Shown here: one piece after another, positions 59,701 through 64,000 of the stretch
How the letters are laid out: every line of letters begins with the position of its first letter
How positions within the stretch are numbered: position 1 is the first letter of the stretch
Assembly: GCF_028453695.1 (NCBI RefSeq)
Contig: NC_135774.1
Coordinates: 21,762,001-21,826,000 of the forward strand
DNA from: Augochlora pura
Taxonomy: Eukaryota > Arthropoda > Insecta > Hymenoptera > Halictidae
Length of the DNA: 64,000 nucleotides
Reading direction: 5' to 3'
Notes under the pieces: model-generated
What the model was told of the DNA's origin: nothing
The model's database searches: none
What the model saw: only the letters and a program-made list of their open reading frames with translations
Position numbers and translations under genes: made by a program

Positions 59701-62259
59701 ATAAAATATATTAGGTTGTATATAATAGGTGAGTATATAAAACTGCGTATCTTTTTTCAAAAGCAATTGATTTAATCGAAATGTGCTCCATTTGTTTCAA
59801 TACACTTTTACTAACGCGAGTTTAATTCATGGATGTTTGTCTTCAAGAAATTCTGATTTTTCAGATCAATAAACTATAGTATGGAATTTTTCAGACTGTC
59901 TCCATTTACACACTGTTTAGCCCATAAAACCTACGCATACGTCGTACAAAACAATTGCGAAATTAAATAAAGTATAATATAAAATTTTATAAAAATATAG
60001 ATCTTTCTCCCTTCGACTTTCACTATTTTAAACATTTAGGACAATTTTTACGGGCTAAATAGTATATAAATGAAGACAGTATGAAATAATCCATATTAGA
60101 TTTTATTAATTCTAAAGATCAGAATTTGTTTAAGACAGGTATTTCTGTATTGAAATCCCGTTGAAAAAGGTGTAATAAAGCAAACGGGGCATATTTTTAT
60201 TAAATCAACAACTTTTGAGAAAAGTTATACAATTTCATATATTCGCTCAAACATCTGACATTTCACATGCACCAAAACCTAATATATGAAACTATTGCTT
60301 TAGGAAAATAACAGAAATTAACGACATCGGACTTACTTGTTTATTCCGCTTTGTGTTCTGCTGTTTCTGACCCGTCTCGTTCGTATCCCTCAAATCCGGC
60401 CTAACCTGTTGCTCGAGATTCGGAGCTTCTTGATTGACAATTGTTTGCTGGTTCGTGAACTGTGAACGGACGGTCGCCGTCTCGGTATATCGTTCCTCGT
60501 CGCTTCCGGCGTGACCGAACGTCGACGGCGTCGACTGTACGAAAACGTCAACGTTCTGATGATTCGACGAAGGATAAAAATCTATCAGACCATCGAAGCT
60601 CGACGAGTTGTCGAGGAACGTGTTGACAGCGTCGAAATTATAAGTGGTGGTCGGCTCAAGTGTGTTGCTGTCGGTCGTAATCTGCGATTGCCACGGTGCT
60701 CCACCGTGGCTCTCGCTCTCCACCGTCAGGTCCAGCAACGGCGATTGCTCGACGTATATCGACTCGTTTTTCGTGGACGCGTTCGTGCGGGAGTCTTCGA
60801 CCACGCTGCTGCTAGGCGACAAATCGTCCGTGTATTGGTAGTTTAAGTTGCCGTTAGCCTGGTTGCCGAAATGATCGCTGCCGAAGCTGCTCGGACCCAA
60901 ACTCGGGTTCAAAAAATGCGCGCCAGCATCGTGACCGGAGTTCGACTCGAACGGTTCCCGATAGGCATCCCCGTTCTGACTAGAGAACCCATGGTTCTCT
61001 TCGACGTCGGACGAACCGAAGCTCTCGATCGGGTTACCATGAAACGAAGCTCCGTGGTTCAGCGGCTCGGGGTACTCCTGATCCACAGGTGTCCCATAGA
61101 TTACGGACTGATTGTCGAGGTCGGACACGCCGAACGACGCCGCGTGCTCGTTCAGCCCGTTATTGATCCCTGTCCCGTGGCTCTGCGGCGCGAGGTTCGC
61201 GTGATCTTGATTTATCTGCGTCCCGCTGGACGCCTGATCGTGGTTGCCGATGTTGTTGAAGTGTCCTCCGAGGACCGAGGATGGTAAAGGCGCGGGTGGC
61301 GGTTCGAGACCGAAACCTTCGACCGGACGATTCCGCGGAGGCTGGCCGAAATGTTCCGCGCTGTAAAGCGGCGGTACCGGGTTCGGCTGCAACAACGGAT
61401 TCGAAACCGGAGCTATCGTGCCCGTTTGTCCGTTTTGTTGGACCTGCACGTGAGAAAAGTCCGGCACTCGGATGTCGTGGGACGCAGCGTAGTGAGCGTC
61501 GTGGCTTTCGTGCTTGTTGGGAGGAAGATAGCCGTTCGAGGGTGGCGGCGCCGCTGGGTATTGGTTCGGTTGATGCTCGCCACCTTGCATCGGTATCCAG
61601 GGAACCTTGTTGCAAGGGTTGCAGGACTTCCCTTTCGGTTGCTGAGGAGGAAGATAATGCCTCGGCTCGTGCAAGGCGGGCGACGGAGGTTTGTAGAGCG
61701 GCGCGGGCTGGCCGGGAGGAGAACTCAGAGGCAGAACGGGATGCGTGTTCAGAGGAGGCGCGAAGACTGGACCAGGATGACTGGGTGGTGGATTAAGGGG
61801 TGGATACAGAGGTAAGTCGGAGGGTGGCCCGGCCGGAGGATGCGGCGACAATGGTGGTGGATGCGGAGCTCCTCCGGCGTGCAAATTGAACGGTGTAGCA
61901 TGACCTTGAGGTGGCGGAGGAAAAGAGGGTTCGTGATAGGAGGGTGGTTTCAACGGCATGGATCCAGGAGAGCCGAAGCTGAACGGACTCAACCAATTCA
62001 TCAATTTCGAAAAGTAACCGGGTGGTTCCGCTGGTTGAAGATTAGCTAACCTCCCTGACCGAAATGGATGCTGTCTTGGCGGCGGTGGCGGCACGAGATA
62101 TTCGTTCAACGCGATCCTTCGACTTAGTCTGACGGGTCCTCGGCCGTTGAAGGCCGCTCCTCGATCATTTTTCACGGTCGACGATGTCCCGCGTACGAGG
62201 ACCAGTAATAGGAATGCTAAGAGAACCTGTAACCGCGGTATGTTATTAGATTGGTGCAT
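56791..62259 (-). CDS. Secreted proline-rich protein, unassigned family
   Basis: Exons: 62259-60337, 58890-58558, 58079-57846, 57276-56791; all join in phase 0, giving 991 residues plus stop. The proposed start MHQSNNIPRLQ is followed by a hydrophobic signal sequence VLLAFLLLVLVRGTSS. Residues about 50-220 are very rich in Pro, with PPPPP and HPP repeats, and an NPCNKVPWIP motif with two Cys follows. The middle is rich in Asn, Gln, Ser and Gly (SFGSDHFGNQANGN). The last exon is Ser/Thr-rich, then has AYQVLPQAVNNLAVASTG and WGIMEHDEFATL, the likely conserved C-terminal block. Extracellular or cuticle-associated use is an inference from composition. A TTACAG acceptor just before GTTCTC at 62230 could instead make this exon 2, with the true start further upstream. 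MITEs and a fold-back mariner lie in its introns. Confidence 0.8.
57521..57751. mobile_element. piggyBac-type MITE (family 2) in an intron
   Basis: TCAACCCCTTACCGTACTTT (TTAA mutated) to GGTACGGCAAGGGGTTAA, 231 bp, in the last intron of the proline-rich gene. Confidence 0.75.
59139..59389. mobile_element. piggyBac-type MITE (family 1) in an intron
   Basis: TTAACCCTTTGCACTCAAAG to CGAGTGCTAAGGGTTAA, 251 bp, in the first intron of the proline-rich gene. Confidence 0.8.
59711..60282. mobile_element. Palindromic (fold-back) mariner-derived element
   Basis: 572 bp bounded by TTAGGTT and AACCTAA, each next to TA as in mariner insertions. The left arm (59711 to about 59930) is an inverted, diverged copy of the right arm (about 60040-60282): CTTTTTTCAAAAGC, AAATTCTGAT and TTTAGCCC blocks occur in the same order from each end inward. 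Read toward the ends, each arm resembles the 3' end of a mariner transposase gene; the left arm on the minus strand yields KCIETNGAHFD then stop, a mariner-type C-terminus. So it looks like two 3' ends joined head to head, non-coding. Ends 55 bases from a coding exon. Confidence 0.7.
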
Positions 62260-62347
62260 ACGAAATTTTGTAATTTTAAATGAATAGCAATAACAACCCA
62301 TGAAGGGTCCCAATAGCGTAATAAAGAGAAAAGAAACCCCGTATCTT
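62260..62347 (-). promoter_or_regulatory. Immediate upstream region of the proline-rich gene
   Basis: The frame stays open upstream of the proposed ATG to about 62358, so this may be 5' UTR or intron. No core promoter motif recognised. Confidence 0.3.
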
Positions 62348-62452
62348 ACAAGTTTCAATATTATTATATAAATTTTTAAATATTAAATACCTTTCGCGAT
62401 TAATAAGATAAATAAAATCAAAATGGAAACGAAAATTTTTACGACTCAATCT
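62348..62452. repeat. Fragment of the family 4 piggyBac-like MITE
   Basis: Matches the inner part of 41605-41821 (TTCGCGATTAATAAGATAAA, GAAACGAAAATTTTTACGAC). The TTAA ends are missing. It lies about 90 bases upstream of the proline-rich gene's proposed start. Confidence 0.6.
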
Positions 62453-64000
62453 TTTATTATTTTAAAATAATAAAAAAGAAACCTTCTTTTGTCATCTTGA
62501 TCGAGTCCGAACTCGAAAACTTCGTTAAGTCTGTGCAATTAATTTTTATTAAAATTACGTCGTCAAAACAAATTGTATTCCACTTCCTATCTGTGCTGCT
62601 TTTGTAATTCCGGAATTTCATAGAATTTTATATTTATCTGCCCTAAAAGGTTTTTCAGTGAGTCATATACCGTTCGATAGCTGACCAATAAAAACTCGTC
62701 TGTGCAAAATTTTAATCCTGTAACCTGTCCGTGAGTGTAGTTACAGAGTAAATTAGATTTCGCAGTTTTCCGACATTTCTCCCCCTTTAGCGGCTTTCTA
62801 AAATCTTGAAAAAAATCTGGCTTATTTCGGACACCAAGCCGCATGTTATAGAATTTTTTCAGACTTTTCAGTTGCAAGCTGTGATTATCAAAAATGAAAA
62901 ACCAAAAAATAATCGGAAAATTGAAGATTTCTCGAAAACTAAAATATTAACTATTTTTATATTAATTTTTCTGATAAAGTACTATCACGGCTCGTGTACT
63001 CAATTTTTCTCAGATTTTTTGCTCGCCTGCAACGTTGTCAAAAATAAATGAAAACCGAACGCGCCGATGTTTTTTGCTGTCAGAAAGAAGCAACTACTTG
63101 TCTAGTTTACCGCGAGTGTGGATTAAGTAATTTTAAACGTTATTGCATCGAAACAAACAATTTTTTAAGCTAGAAAATGCGAATTAAGCGAGCAAAAAAA
63201 TTGTCAGGAGCGAGATATATATCGAAACGTTTAGGATACGAAACTAATCGCAAAAATTAACTTCTGTTGCACATCGCGACGCGACATAATAAAATGTGTT
63301 AGAAAGATTGCACGCTCGTCGCTTGAAATCGATAAGCGTGAAACGTGAACCCAAGATGGGATCCAAAAGTGGATCACTTCCTGTGAAACATACATAGGTA
63401 ATTGTTTTGTGTTATTCTAGAACAAACCAACAGTTTCACTTAAAGCAAACAATTATACTAATTGTCATACTAATTACATACCAGGAAGAATTATCTCCAA
63501 ATATTTTTATTAATTTATTTATGCCGACCTCGATAATATAACACGCCGTAACACCGCGGTAACTAAATTGCACTAAATACACGCAGGGATACTGTAATAA
63601 ACATTTCATTCTAAATGAAAATCATGTCAAGTGAGCGTACGAAATTGATGTAGAAATTCGAGGAAAAAATAATTTTGACGATAAACTTTTTGACAATAAA
63701 ACTTAATATAGTTTTGATTTTATCTTGAAGTTTTATTTTGACAATAAAACGTTTTACTATTTTTTACAGCATAGTTATGGAATTGAGGAGAAGAAATAGG
63801 AAAAGTAGTTCTATTGCGACAGCATAGAATTTCAATGCATCCTATTATCTCACTTTAATATTCATGTCGATTAAATTCTTTCAGCTTGTTTTGTCTTCTC
63901 ATAGTTTATTTTTATTCAATACCTTTATTCGAACGATTGTTAATGCAAAGTATTTCTTCGAATCAAAATAATTAAAACACGTTTGTTTAATTTCGTAATT
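62453..64000. other. No gene recognised
   Basis: Short ORFs on both strands (for example 62587-62877) have no recognisable domain. Probably upstream or intronic sequence of the proline-rich gene or intergenic. Confidence 0.35.

Noticed and set aside
60511..62049. Long ORFs antisense or out of frame to the proline-rich exon
   Set aside because: Shadows of a GC-rich, Pro-rich coding exon; the minus-strand frame has the signal peptide and spliced continuation.
1..64000. CRISPR arrays, bacterial operons and ribosome binding sites
   Set aside because: Exon-intron genes and insect families show a nuclear eukaryotic genome; no regularly spaced direct repeats with unique spacers were seen.
1..64000. 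tRNA or rRNA genes
   Set aside because: No cloverleaf with A/B box pair or rRNA stretch was recognised by eye; a covariance-model scan would be needed to exclude one.

Overview
This is a eukaryotic, insect-like window: about one third GC, genes split by short AT-rich introns with GT..AG borders, and many small inverted-repeat transposon remnants. The gene set (CNOT11, a CPM-type M14 carboxypeptidase, a CYP2-clan P450, a SENP8/Den1 deneddylase, SLC16 monocarboxylate transporters, a secreted proline-rich protein) and the wealth of piggyBac- and mariner-type remnants fit Hymenoptera (ant or bee). Order is an inference; species cannot be told. There are two N runs, each exactly 500 bases (9446-9945 and 46677-47176), which look like placeholder scaffold gaps.

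Layout. 0.56-1.94 kb (+): CNOT11, one open exon. 5.6-12.7 kb (-): carboxypeptidase M/D-like gene, seven visible exons; the exon with the third zinc ligand falls in the first gap. 12.7-25.9 kb: gene-poor, with a GC-rich GAGA/CT island at 16.4-18.4 kb, a poly-G patch at 21 kb and nested piggyBac-type MITEs at 23.5-24.4 kb. 25.9-30.7 kb (+): complete eight-exon P450 of 498 codons. 31.3-32.8 kb: a short LTR-bounded element with ATAT target duplication that holds an orthomyxovirus PB2-like fragment followed by a retrotransposon gag fragment. 33.9-34.6 kb (+): SENP8/Den1 homologue with Asn at the usual catalytic Asp position. 36.5-51.9 kb (+): SLC16 transporter locus with a complete 5' half, two homologous copies of the loop/TM7-9 exons and only one visible set of TM10-12 exons; the second gap lies between the copies. 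52-56.8 kb: intergenic, with MITEs and an AT tandem repeat. 56.8-62.3 kb (-): secreted proline-rich protein, four exons, 991 codons. 62.3-64 kb: no gene seen.

The genes do not form a pathway; they are ordinary, independently transcribed neighbours. The unusual content is the mobile and viral sequence: a viral polymerase fragment trapped in an LTR element, piggyBac-type MITEs that repeatedly insert beside or inside one another, a palindromic mariner derivative whose second copy abuts an assembly gap, and a dead Tc1-like element with roughly 200-bp inverted repeats inside a transporter intron. Exon borders were read by eye from reading frame and splice signals; family names come from recognised motifs, not searches.
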